This document shows positions 1 through 5,195 of a stretch of DNA of 6,189 nucleotides, in pieces (position 1 is the stretch's first letter; every line of letters begins with the position of its first letter). This DNA comes from Actinomycetes bacterium (GTDB taxonomy: Bacteria > Actinomycetota > Actinomycetes > Streptosporangiales > Streptosporangiaceae). The position numbers and the translations under genes were made by a program. The notes below the pieces were generated by a model. The model saw nothing but the letters and a program-made list of their open reading frames with translations, was not told the DNA's origin and did no database searches. Location: assembly GCA_025964635.1 (NCBI GenBank), contig JAOPYP010000152.1, positions 1-6,189 on the forward strand, given 5' to 3'.

Positions 1-964
1 AACTGTTGAAGCGGAACAGCAGGTCAGCGGGCACGATCGACTTCACCCGCTGATGCGGTCCGGCGATGCTCCGCACGGCGGGAACCGGGACGACCGGCAC
101 GGGCACGGCGGACCGCGAGGGCCGCAGCGGCCGCGGGCTCTCGTCTACCCAGCAGGTCGAGGCGCCCGCCGCGTGGCAGATCGCCAGCCAGTACCCCGCC
201 AGGGCCGTCTGCTGAGGCAGAGGCAGAGCAGGCTGACGGCCCGACGTCTGGCCGAGCCCGGAGAAGATAACGGTCCAGCCCCTCAGGTCGGGCAGGAGGC
301 CGCGATGCTCCAGGATGACCGCCGCGCTCGCCGGCCGCTCGGCCCAGCCCACCGCGCGCAGGTCGAACCCGCCGGCCGTGCTGACCCCGGAGGACAGCAG
401 CAGCATCGTCGCGGGCGCCGGAGTGGCGCGTGAGGCGGCGAGCATCGTGGCGAGCAGGTCAAAAGGCCCGGCCGCCGCCTCGGTCCGCAGCCGGTCCCCG
501 ACCCGGCTCAGGTTCGCGCTCAGCAACTGCGGGCGCCGCGGGCCGTGCTCGACCTGGCCGTCGGCGCGTCGCGGGGTGAGCGGCAGCCGGGCGGGCTGGC
601 CGGTGGCTGGATTGACGATGAACGCGACCCCGTTCGAGCTGGTCTCCCCGACCGAGGTCAGCAGGCGGAGACCGGCCGAGGACAGCGACGGGGCGGGCTC
701 GTTGGCGGTCGCGGTGGCCGCGAGCACGACCGCGTCGGTGGTGCCGGCCTCGGAGACCCCCACTACGCAGCCGGCCAGGCTCAGCAGGGTGGCCGTGGCG
801 GCGAGGACGAGGAGGGCAGCCCGGGCTCCACGGGGATTCGGCGAGGCGGCAGCTTTCGGGGCGGATGCGGCGGCCTTCGGCGGGGACGCAGTGGGTCCGG
901 GTGGGCACGCGCCCGGAGTGTGTTCGTGGCGGAGACCTGACCGGGTACGCTCAGTGATCTTCAT
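1..964 (-). CDS. OmpA-domain lipoprotein, N-terminal part (cut by window edge)
   Basis: The frame is open from an ATG at 964 to the window edge (321 codons), so the C terminus is missing. Residues 1-48 are an unusually long, Pro/Ala/Lys-rich leader ending in Arg45 and Arg48. A hydrophobic stretch (about 49-63) follows, then a lipobox LAGC with Cys66, so the mature protein should be lipid-anchored outside the membrane. No ATG, GTG or TTG codon in this frame lies between Met1 and the lipobox, so the long leader is not an obvious start error; a TTG six codons upstream is the only alternative. Residues 90-275 resemble the extracytoplasmic region of actinobacterial OmpA-family lipoproteins, with strand-like segments near 185-192 and 229-236 and Cys263/Cys271 as a possible disulphide. 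The last residues seen (VPADLLFRFNS) match the start of an OmpA-like peptidoglycan-binding domain. The function, probably in the cell envelope, is inferred from this family. It is transcribed away from the XRE gene across a shared regulatory gap. Confidence 0.72.
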   Translation of the reverse strand, partial: MKITERTRSGLRHEHTPGACPPGPTASPPKAAASAPKAAASPNPRGARAALLVLAATATLLSLAGCVVGVSEAGTTDAVVLAATATANEPAPSLSSAGLRLLTSVGETSSNGVAFIVNPATGQPARLPLTPRRADGQVEHGPRRPQLLSANLSRVGDRLRTEAAAGPFDLLATMLAASRATPAPATMLLLSSGVSTAGGFDLRAVGWAERPASAAVILEHRGLLPDLRGWTVIFSGLGQTSGRQPALPLPQQTALAGYWLAICHAAGASTCWVDESPRPLRPSRSAVPVPVVPVPAVRSIAGPHQRVKSIVPADLLFRFNS

Positions 965-1004
965 GAGATGCCCACTTTGCAAGTCAGTGCTGCAATCCTG
1001 ATTT

Positions 1005-1015
1005 TGGGATTCCCA
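1005..1015. promoter_or_regulatory. Palindromic core TGGGATTCCCA, copy 1 (candidate operator)
   Basis: This is a 5-1-5 inverted repeat 41 bases upstream of the lipoprotein ATG (964, minus). The same 11 bases recur at 1209-1219 in front of the XRE gene, and the flanks are similar (GTAG here, CTAC there). A further half-like sequence, TGGGATCC, follows at 1022-1029. The palindrome does not extend outward here as it does in copy 2. On the minus strand a TAGGAT box (about 1026-1031) could be a -10 element, which would place the palindrome just downstream of it. Regulation of the lipoprotein gene through this site is inferred. Confidence 0.3.
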
Positions 1016-1096
1016 GTAGCCTGGGATCCTAAACGGGCATATCCGAGGACTCACGAGGAAGTGTGCGCCAACATGTCCCTGACTTTCGGCTACGAA

Positions 1097-1121
1097 GCCT
1101 GGGCGCCGTCTGCGCCCAGGC
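1097..1121. other. 10-bp hairpin in the divergent intergenic region
   Basis: The arms GCCTGGGCGC (1097-1106) and GCGCCCAGGC (1112-1121) are perfectly complementary around the 5-base loop CGTCT. Neither side has a T-rich tract, so it is not a typical intrinsic terminator. It lies roughly midway between the two TGGGATTCCCA sites. It could be an RNA structure in the leader of a transcript from either divergent gene, or a DNA-binding site. The rest of 965-1305 shows no convincing gene. Confidence 0.4.
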
Positions 1122-1200
1122 GCCTCCAATCCTCGCTTCACCTGCTAAAACGACCGAACTGGCGGGTAGGGCTGCGCATGTGGATCAAGAGGGGGTACGG

Positions 1201-1227
1201 TTGCGCTGTGGGATTCCCACTACGCAA
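1201..1227. promoter_or_regulatory. 27-bp imperfect palindrome, candidate operator of the XRE regulator
   Basis: The arms TTGCGCTGTGGGA (1201-1213) and TCCCACTACGCAA (1215-1227) match at 11 of 13 positions around a central T. The centre contains the same TGGGATTCCCA core seen at 1005-1015. The site ends 78 bases before the XRE start codon. A weak -10-like TACGGT (1196-1201) abuts it, so binding here could block transcription starting near 1208; that promoter has no good -35. Dimeric HTH_3 regulators bind such dyads and often repress their own gene. Assignment to the neighbouring XRE protein rests on position and on the repeated core. Confidence 0.45.
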
Positions 1228-1305
1228 GCCTGAGGACCGGGTGACCCCTGGCCCGGGCTTTGGCGCGCCTCGGACCCGCCATGACCGTGAGGGCGGGCGC
1301 TAACG

Positions 1306-2193
1306 ATGGAGCGAGTTAGTGGCACCCTGGGCCCCCGGCGGCGCATCGCCACGACACTGAAGCGCCTGCGCGAAGAGTCGAACCAGAACCTGGCCGACGT
1401 GGCCAGGGAACTGATGATCTCCACGTCCAAGCTGTCCCGCCTGGAGAACGCCCAGGGCAAACCCCGGCCCCGGGATATCCGTGACCTGATCCGCCACTAC
1501 GGGATCGAAGACACCCAGGAAGCGGCGCGGCTGAAGCGATGGGTGACAAGTGCCCAGACTCCGGGCTGGTGGACAGACTTTGACGACGACGTCCTCGAGC
1601 AACTCGATGCGCATCTCGCTTACGAGGCCGATGCGACGGTAGCCCGGGTCTACACCCTGCCGTTCCTCCCGGCGCTCCTGCAGACCGACGAGTACGCCGA
1701 GGCCGTCTACCGGGACATGGAACAACGGTCCGCGGACAAGATCCCCCAGCTGATGGAGATCCGGAAGACCCGCCGCGAGGCACTGGTCAGCCGGGAGGGA
1801 CTGGGCCCCTTGCGGCTCGAGGCCGTGACCCACGAGTCCACGCTGCACCAGATGGTCGGATCACCGGAAATCCTCCGGGACCAGCTTGACGCGCTCCTGG
1901 ACCGGCTGGATCCACCCGGTGGGCAGCGGCCGGAAAACATCCGCCTGTACGTGCTGCCATTCACAGCTCTGCCGGTCCGGACCATGACGTGCATGTACGC
2001 CTATTTCGAATATCTGGACCCCGAGGACCTCGAGCAGGACGTCGTCAACATCGAGACGCACGCAGGCTGGTGGAGCATCGAAGATCCCGAGCAGGTACGC
2101 CAATACCGCAACTGGCATGACGCTCTGGTGAGTACCGCCCTTAATCAGGACGACTCACTCGACCTAATCCGGTCTGTCCGCAACAGCAAATAG
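1306..2193 (+). CDS. XRE-family transcriptional regulator with DUF5753 domain
   Basis: This 295-residue protein has an N-terminal HTH_3/XRE DNA-binding domain (about 12-67). The recognition region runs from NLADVARELM through TSKLSRLENA to GKPRP (28-55). The C-terminal part (about 95-290) has DUF5753 hallmarks: LPFLPALLQTDEYA (118-131) corresponds to the family's PGLLQT-YA motif, followed by a basic helix near 152-161, HESTLHQMVGSPEILRDQL (176-194), and NIRLYVLPF (211-219). The length is normal for this large actinobacterial family, whose members include developmental and secondary-metabolism regulators. It should be a cytoplasmic DNA-binding protein whose C-terminal domain may sense a ligand. 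The ATG is preceded by a purine-rich GAGGG (1289-1293) at a long spacing of 12 bases. These regulators are usually accompanied by a small DUF397 protein; none is visible here, and the next gene encodes a dioxygenase. The 27-bp palindrome upstream suggests autoregulation. Confidence 0.92.
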   Translation: MERVSGTLGPRRRIATTLKRLREESNQNLADVARELMISTSKLSRLENAQGKPRPRDIRDLIRHYGIEDTQEAARLKRWVTSAQTPGWWTDFDDDVLEQLDAHLAYEADATVARVYTLPFLPALLQTDEYAEAVYRDMEQRSADKIPQLMEIRKTRREALVSREGLGPLRLEAVTHESTLHQMVGSPEILRDQLDALLDRLDPPGGQRPENIRLYVLPFTALPVRTMTCMYAYFEYLDPEDLEQDVVNIETHAGWWSIEDPEQVRQYRNWHDALVSTALNQDDSLDLIRSVRNSK

Positions 2194-2206
2194 TCCCCAG
2201 GGTCGA

Positions 2207-2259
2207 CGGCTCTCTTTGGTACGCCCCGGTCAAGACCGGAATCCGGAGCCGAAACAAAG
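2207..2259 (+). other. Inverted repeats with pseudoknot-like arrangement after the XRE gene
   Basis: CGGCTC (2207-2212) is complementary to GAGCCG (2246-2251). Inside lies the perfect palindrome CCGGTCAAGACCGG (2226-2239). CTTTG (2214-2218), within the loop of the outer stem, is complementary to CAAAG (2255-2259) outside it, so the two pairings would cross as in a pseudoknot. It starts 13 bases after the XRE stop and lies upstream of the dioxygenase gene. It could be an RNA structure, or the 14-bp palindrome could be an operator. No T tract follows, so a standard terminator is unlikely. Stems of 5-6 bp are short enough to occur by chance. Confidence 0.25.
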
Positions 2260-2289
2260 TCTTTACCATTTCGTGAGCTGCAGAACTGC

Positions 2290-2353
2290 GACCTAGACCA
2301 CAACGGGCGTAGCCTCAATTCGACAATTTCGCTGTCGGTCCTGGTCGTAGGTC
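2290..2353 (+). other. Long stem with inner hairpin, candidate 5' leader structure of the dioxygenase mRNA
   Basis: GACCTAGACCA (2290-2300) pairs with TGGTCGTAGGTC (2342-2353) over 11 base pairs with one bulged G. The enclosed 41 bases include a smaller hairpin, CGACA (2321-2325) with TGTCG (2333-2337) around a 7-base loop. The structure ends 29 bases before the dioxygenase GTG, whose own ribosome-binding site is weak. If it lies on the mRNA, it could act as a leader or attenuator. The promoter was not located: TAGCCT (2310-2315) is -10-like with a poor -35, and a start there would exclude the left arm from the transcript. Confidence 0.3.
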
Positions 2354-2382
2354 CGGCCCACGCATGTGAGTGAGTATCCGCT

Positions 2383-3123
2383 GTGAGCGATGACTCATCA
2401 CCCTCGGACCCGCCCGACTTGAGCCACGTCTGGAAGGGCCTGGCCAGCAACGGCTACGCCCTGATCCCGGACTGGGACCTCGGGGTTTCGGACGACTCCA
2501 GGGAGCAGTTCCACAAGAGGTACTTCGGCGACGATGTTCTCCGGCATGACGAGGGTGACTTTCCTCCGGACCGCAAGCGGGCCCGGGACGTCATCCACTA
2601 CATTTGGTCTGATTCCGGACTTGAGCTCAGGGAATACGAGACCATCACCATTACAGACCGCGCCGACATTAAAGGGAAGCGCGAACATAAACGTGTTGAA
2701 ATTCTTGAGGACCCGCAAGCCAAGCATCTGGTTGAGACACTCCTAGACCTAGTGCCCCCAGGGCGGCGTCAGCCGGAAGGAACGCTCGGGGTAAATTTCT
2801 TCCGCACCTATACCGATGTCGTGACCAAACCGCATCATGACCATGAAGAGTATATTTTTCTCTACCTGATGCACCGTGACGGCGGGGGCGCCGAGTCTTA
2901 TCTGTATCGCGACTACGAGCCCTTCAAGGGGGGTCCCCCGGACGAACCGGCCCTCGACTACCGCCAGCTGAGCCCGGGCGAGTTGCTCATTTTTGAAGAC
3001 AGTCTCTTCACTCACGGAGCCACACCGCTCGAACCTCTTCCGGACGGCACGGCCATGCGGGATATGATCGTCTTTACCGTCGACTATCCCGAGACCTATC
3101 TGAAGCCGAAGCAGGCCCGCTAG
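2383..3123 (+). CDS. 2-oxoglutarate/Fe(II)-dependent dioxygenase (PF10014-like)
   Basis: This 246-residue protein should couple oxidation of a substrate, typically hydroxylation, to decarboxylation of 2-oxoglutarate. The metal triad is visible: His151-x-Asp153 in KPHHDHEEY, and distal His211 in LFTHGATPL. Arg226 in AMRDMIVFTVDYP is placed to bind the 2-oxoglutarate carboxylate. The order HxD, a GGAES-Y segment (168-175), LSPGELLIFED (196-206), THG, then RD matches the 2OG-Fe dioxygenase family that includes the bacterial isoleucine dioxygenase. An amino-acid-like substrate is therefore plausible but unproven. The N-terminal 110 residues are charged and specific to this protein. It has no signal peptide, so it should be cytoplasmic. 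The start is GTG (2383) with no clear Shine-Dalgarno sequence. Stretches near 2600-2720 and 2800-2870 use many A/T-ending codons, unlike the neighbours, which hints at acquisition from elsewhere. It follows the XRE gene by 189 bases. Confidence 0.88.
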   Translation: MSDDSSPSDPPDLSHVWKGLASNGYALIPDWDLGVSDDSREQFHKRYFGDDVLRHDEGDFPPDRKRARDVIHYIWSDSGLELREYETITITDRADIKGKREHKRVEILEDPQAKHLVETLLDLVPPGRRQPEGTLGVNFFRTYTDVVTKPHHDHEEYIFLYLMHRDGGGAESYLYRDYEPFKGGPPDEPALDYRQLSPGELLIFEDSLFTHGATPLEPLPDGTAMRDMIVFTVDYPETYLKPKQAR

Positions 3124-3526
3124 GGCCAGGCGCTGGCTGGGCCGCGGCCGCCTGACCCATGAGGCGGGAACCGCGGCCTGCTTTGCCGTCAGGGTCCAGG
3201 AGCGCGCGGACCAGGATCGAGCGGGGGGTCCGCGCGGTTTCTTTCTGCTCCAGGATCTCCGCTGGCCGGTCCGGCTGACGCGCGCACCACGCCCACTGCT
3301 CGCCCTGACCTGCCCAGACGCGCAGCATGATGACCGCCGCACCGGTCCTGCGCCCAGGCACCGGCCCCTGACCGGCCTCGTGGGGGCGGTCCTCCGGCGG
3401 ACTTGACCGTTGATTCAGGCCCTGTGTGTCCGTAGTGTTACGGACGTGGTATGCGCTGCGGGAGCCGAACGGCGGGTGCTCGATTGGCCGTTCACCATAA
3501 TGGATAACCTCCTCCAGCCCCGGCAA
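3074..3526 (-). CDS. Doubtful antisense ORF or gene remnant
   Basis: This minus-strand frame is open for 150 codons from a TTG at 3526. Shorter forms could begin at GTG 3361 or ATG 3328. The part around 3150-3345 shows a coding-like G+C pattern: high at codon position 3 (about 80%), lower at position 2 (under 60%). Its translation includes the Trp-rich segment LRVWAGQGEQWAWCARQ. I do not recognise the product. Against it, the frame overlaps the last 50 bases of the dioxygenase, crosses a strong plus-strand terminator, has no good ribosome-binding site and has a low-complexity C terminus. It may be a decayed fragment of a lost gene, or chance. Confidence 0.18.
   Translation of the reverse strand: MPGLEEVIHYGERPIEHPPFGSRSAYHVRNTTDTQGLNQRSSPPEDRPHEAGQGPVPGRRTGAAVIMLRVWAGQGEQWAWCARQPDRPAEILEQKETARTPRSILVRALLDPDGKAGRGSRLMGQAAAAQPAPGPSGPASASDRSRDSRR
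3203..3246 (+). terminator. Intrinsic terminator after the dioxygenase gene
   Basis: The arms CGCGCGGACC (3203-3212) and GGTCCGCGCG (3227-3236) form a perfect 10-bp G+C-rich stem with a 14-base loop. The T-rich run GTTTCTTTCT (3237-3246) follows directly. It lies about 80 bases past the dioxygenase stop and is oriented to end that transcript. It therefore argues against cotranscription of the dioxygenase with the downstream peptidase. Confidence 0.65.
3410..3438 (+). promoter_or_regulatory. Candidate sigma70-type promoter upstream of the peptidase
   Basis: TTGATT (3410-3415) and TAGTGT (3433-3438) are separated by 17 bases, which fits a housekeeping-sigma promoter of actinomycetes (TTGAC-like -35, TANNNT -10). 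Transcription would start near 3445, about 250 bases before the M20 start codon. It sits after the dioxygenase terminator, as expected for an independent transcription unit. Confidence 0.35.
3428..3445. promoter_or_regulatory. Perfect 7-4-7 inverted repeat overlapping the -10 (candidate operator)
   Basis: GTCCGTAGTGTTACGGAC consists of perfectly complementary 7-base arms around GTGT. It covers the whole candidate -10 box and reaches the predicted start of transcription, the classic position for a repressor site. The regulator is unknown. The site does not share the TGGGATTCCCA core upstream of the XRE gene, so a different regulator, perhaps TetR-like, is more likely. Confidence 0.4.
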
Positions 3527-3628
3527 TGGCGCCTGGAAATACCGACCCCCAGGGCGACAATTTTCTGCTGCCCAGCGGCAGTTATGACCGGCGGTCCCGG
3601 CACATCATCAAGGGACAACTGCGCATAG
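3476..3628 (+). CDS. Doubtful 50-codon ORF (possible leader or precursor peptide)
   Basis: This frame runs from GTG 3476 (internal ATG at 3500) to TAG 3626-3628. A GGAG (3461-3464) lies 11 bases before the GTG. The predicted peptide has a Trp/Leu/Arg-containing front half and a back half with the run ATIFCCPAAVMTGG, then Thr, Ser and a near-terminal Cys. It lies just downstream of the candidate promoter and before the M20 gene, so it would be transcribed if that promoter is real. Codon use is mixed rather than G/C-ending. I recognise no family. It may be non-coding leader sequence; a modified-peptide precursor is only a guess. Confidence 0.18.
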   Translation: MLDWPFTIMDNLLQPRQWRLEIPTPRATIFCCPAAVMTGGPGTSSRDNCA

Positions 3629-3681
3629 TGGAGAACTAATCCGATGAGCTAGTACGGCACGAGCCGACTGGGCGGATCGGC

Positions 3682-3688
3682 GAGAGGG
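3682..3688 (+). promoter_or_regulatory. Ribosome-binding site supporting the TTG start
   Basis: GAGAGGG lies about 7 bases before TTG 3696, a good Shine-Dalgarno match and spacing. The nearest alternative, GTG 3708, would be about 19 bases away. An in-frame stop (TGA 3645-3647) excludes longer forms. This decides the unusual TTG start of the M20 gene. Confidence 0.5.
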
Positions 3689-3695
3689 TCGGGAT

Positions 3696-5060
3696 TTGCC
3701 AGAAGCAGTGAGTTCCCAAGATATTCGTGTGGCCGTGGAATCAGGATTCGGGAGTATCCGGAAAGGCCTAGAGCGCCTGGTGCGCATACCCTCGGTCAGC
3801 GCCGAAGGGCACGACGCGGACATGGTGCGGTGTTCCGCCGACGAGACCGCCGCCTGGCTGGAGCATTCCGGTCTCCGGGGTGTCCGGCTCCTTGAGATCC
3901 CTGGCGCGCATCCCGCGGTCTTCGGTCAGACCCCGGGCCCGGCGGGCAGTCCCACCGTGCTCCTCTACGCCCACCATGACGTTCAGCCCCCGGGAGACGA
4001 GGAGTTGTGGGACTCGCTTCCGTTCGACCCCACGGAACGCGACGGGCGCCTCTTCGGCCGGGGGACAGCCGACGACAAGGCAGGAATCGCCGCGCACGCC
4101 GCAGCCCTGCAGGCCTGGGCAGGGCTGCGCGGAGGGCCGCCCGTCAACGTCTCGGTCTTTATCGAAGGCGAAGAGGAAATCGCCTCTCAGAATCTCGGCA
4201 GGTTCCTTGGCGAGTACAGGGACCTGCTGGCCGCGGACGCCATTGTCCTGGCCGACTGCTCCAACTGGCGGATCGGTGAACCAACGCTGACCACCTCCCT
4301 GCGCGGAATCCTCGATTTCGTTGTCGAGGTTCGCACGCTGGATCACGCCGTGCACAGCGGTGCCTTTGGCGGCCCCGTTCCGGACGCCCTCCTGGCCCTC
4401 TGCCGATTGATAGCGTCGCTGCACGACGAGGACGGCGACATGACCGTTGACGGGCTGAAGTCTGGCCCCCCGTATGGCATTGAGGCGCAGGAAAGTACGG
4501 TACGCCAGGTCGCGGGCGTGCGGCCAGGCGTTTCCCTGGTGGGCAGCGGATCCCTCGCGCACCGCCTCTGGGGTCGCCCAGCGGTCGCCGTGCTGGGCAT
4601 TGACGCCCCGCCGATCACGGATGTCGCGCACAAACTGCTTCCGGTCGCCCGCGCGTACGTCAGCATCCGACTGGCTCCCGGTGACGAGACCCAGCAGGCC
4701 AAGGCCGCCGTAGAGGAGCACCTTCGTACCCGAGCGCCCTGGGGCGCCGAGGTCGAGATCAGCTTCCCCAAGACGGGCGAACCCCACCTCATCAACGTCT
4801 CGGGCTCCGCGTTCGAGGCCTTCCGCCGCTCATGCGTCGACACGTGGGGCCGCACTCCGGTGGAATCGGGTAGCGGCGGCTCGCTGCCGCTCGTCGCCGA
4901 GCTAGCCAGCGCGTTCCCGCAGGCGGAACTGCTGCTCACCGGGGTGTCCGACCCGGACAGCCGCCCGCACTGCGAGAACGAGAGCGTCCATCTCGATGAC
5001 CTCAGGAACTGCTGCCTGAACGAGGCCATCCTTCTCGGCCACCTCGCGGGCATCCTCTGA
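3696..5060 (+). CDS. M20-family metallopeptidase (CNDP-type dipeptidase)
   Basis: This 454-residue enzyme is full length for the M20 dipeptidase family, which uses two zinc-type ions to cleave dipeptides or N-acyl amino acids. The ligands and catalytic residues are all visible: His93-x-Asp95 in YAHHDVQPP; Asp126 in GRGTADDKAG as bridging ligand; Glu160 (catalytic base) and Glu161 in EGEEEIAS; Asp187 in LADCSNW; and His425 in RPHCENESVHL. His220 in HAVHSGAFGG, in the lid/dimerisation domain (about 200-320), matches the conserved His of carnosinase-like enzymes. The IPSVSAEG near the N terminus is also typical. There is no signal peptide, so it should act in the cytoplasm. The TTG start is supported by GAGAGGG. 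A separate upstream promoter and operator suggest its own regulation. The exact substrate cannot be read from sequence; a role beside the dioxygenase in amino-acid or peptide turnover is inferred. Confidence 0.92.
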   Translation: MPEAVSSQDIRVAVESGFGSIRKGLERLVRIPSVSAEGHDADMVRCSADETAAWLEHSGLRGVRLLEIPGAHPAVFGQTPGPAGSPTVLLYAHHDVQPPGDEELWDSLPFDPTERDGRLFGRGTADDKAGIAAHAAALQAWAGLRGGPPVNVSVFIEGEEEIASQNLGRFLGEYRDLLAADAIVLADCSNWRIGEPTLTTSLRGILDFVVEVRTLDHAVHSGAFGGPVPDALLALCRLIASLHDEDGDMTVDGLKSGPPYGIEAQESTVRQVAGVRPGVSLVGSGSLAHRLWGRPAVAVLGIDAPPITDVAHKLLPVARAYVSIRLAPGDETQQAKAAVEEHLRTRAPWGAEVEISFPKTGEPHLINVSGSAFEAFRRSCVDTWGRTPVESGSGGSLPLVAELASAFPQAELLLTGVSDPDSRPHCENESVHLDDLRNCCLNEAILLGHLAGIL

Positions 5061-5097
5061 CCCGGCTCGCAGGTCCGTGGCACTATCGTGCCCCGGG
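5061..5097 (+). terminator. Weak stem-loop immediately after the peptidase gene
   Basis: GGCAC (5079-5083) pairs with GTGCC (5088-5092) around TATC. CCCGG (5061-5065) pairs with CCGGG (5093-5097) outside it, leaving an unpaired stretch on the left side. It begins directly after the M20 stop codon. There is no T tract, so termination is uncertain; many actinomycete terminators lack one. Confidence 0.28.
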
Positions 5098-5135
5098 CGG
5101 CGTTACCGGTCTGCGCACATGTCGGTGCCTTGGCT

Positions 5136-5147
5136 CACACTCGTGTG
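5136..5147. promoter_or_regulatory. Short palindrome CACACTCGTGTG before the right-hand gene
   Basis: This is a perfect 5-2-5 inverted repeat, 48 bases before the GTG of the downstream gene, in a 135-base gap. A TTGGCT (5130-5135) lies next to it, but no matching -10 box was found at a normal distance. It could be a regulatory site; a palindrome this short can arise by chance. Confidence 0.2.
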
Positions 5148-5195
5148 CAGCGGTGCGGGTCAGCCCTAGGTGCGGCGGACAGGGGAACGGGGTAC

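Noticed and set aside
53..1001. Overlapping plus-strand frames (53-433, 315-1001, 545-940) and a minus-strand frame (459-908)
   Set aside because: They are rich in Arg, Gly, Ala and Pro with no recognisable domain. The same bases form one continuous minus-strand frame with a lipobox and the start of an OmpA-like domain, which explains the region better.
1073..1303. A 76-codon plus-strand frame ending 2 bases before the XRE start codon, with GAGGAAG upstream
   Set aside because: The spacing to the XRE ATG and the Shine-Dalgarno-like sequence were tempting. However, the product is Arg/Gly/Trp-rich without a family, and the frame contains both the 10-bp hairpin and the 27-bp palindrome, so the stretch looks like regulatory DNA.
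1281..1319. Upstream mini-ORF (ATG at 1281) overlapping the XRE start
   Set aside because: Twelve codons, out of frame, with no ribosome-binding site of its own; ATG-start frames of this length are expected by chance.
3124..3475. Search for a DUF397 gene, transposase remnant or attachment site in the large gap
   Set aside because: No DUF397-like motif, terminal inverted repeats with target duplications, or tRNA fragment was seen in any frame or strand.
3768..4787. A 339-codon minus-strand frame
   Set aside because: It lies wholly within the M20 gene, whose metal ligands and catalytic residues are all in the plus-strand frame. Long antisense frames are common in high-G+C genes.
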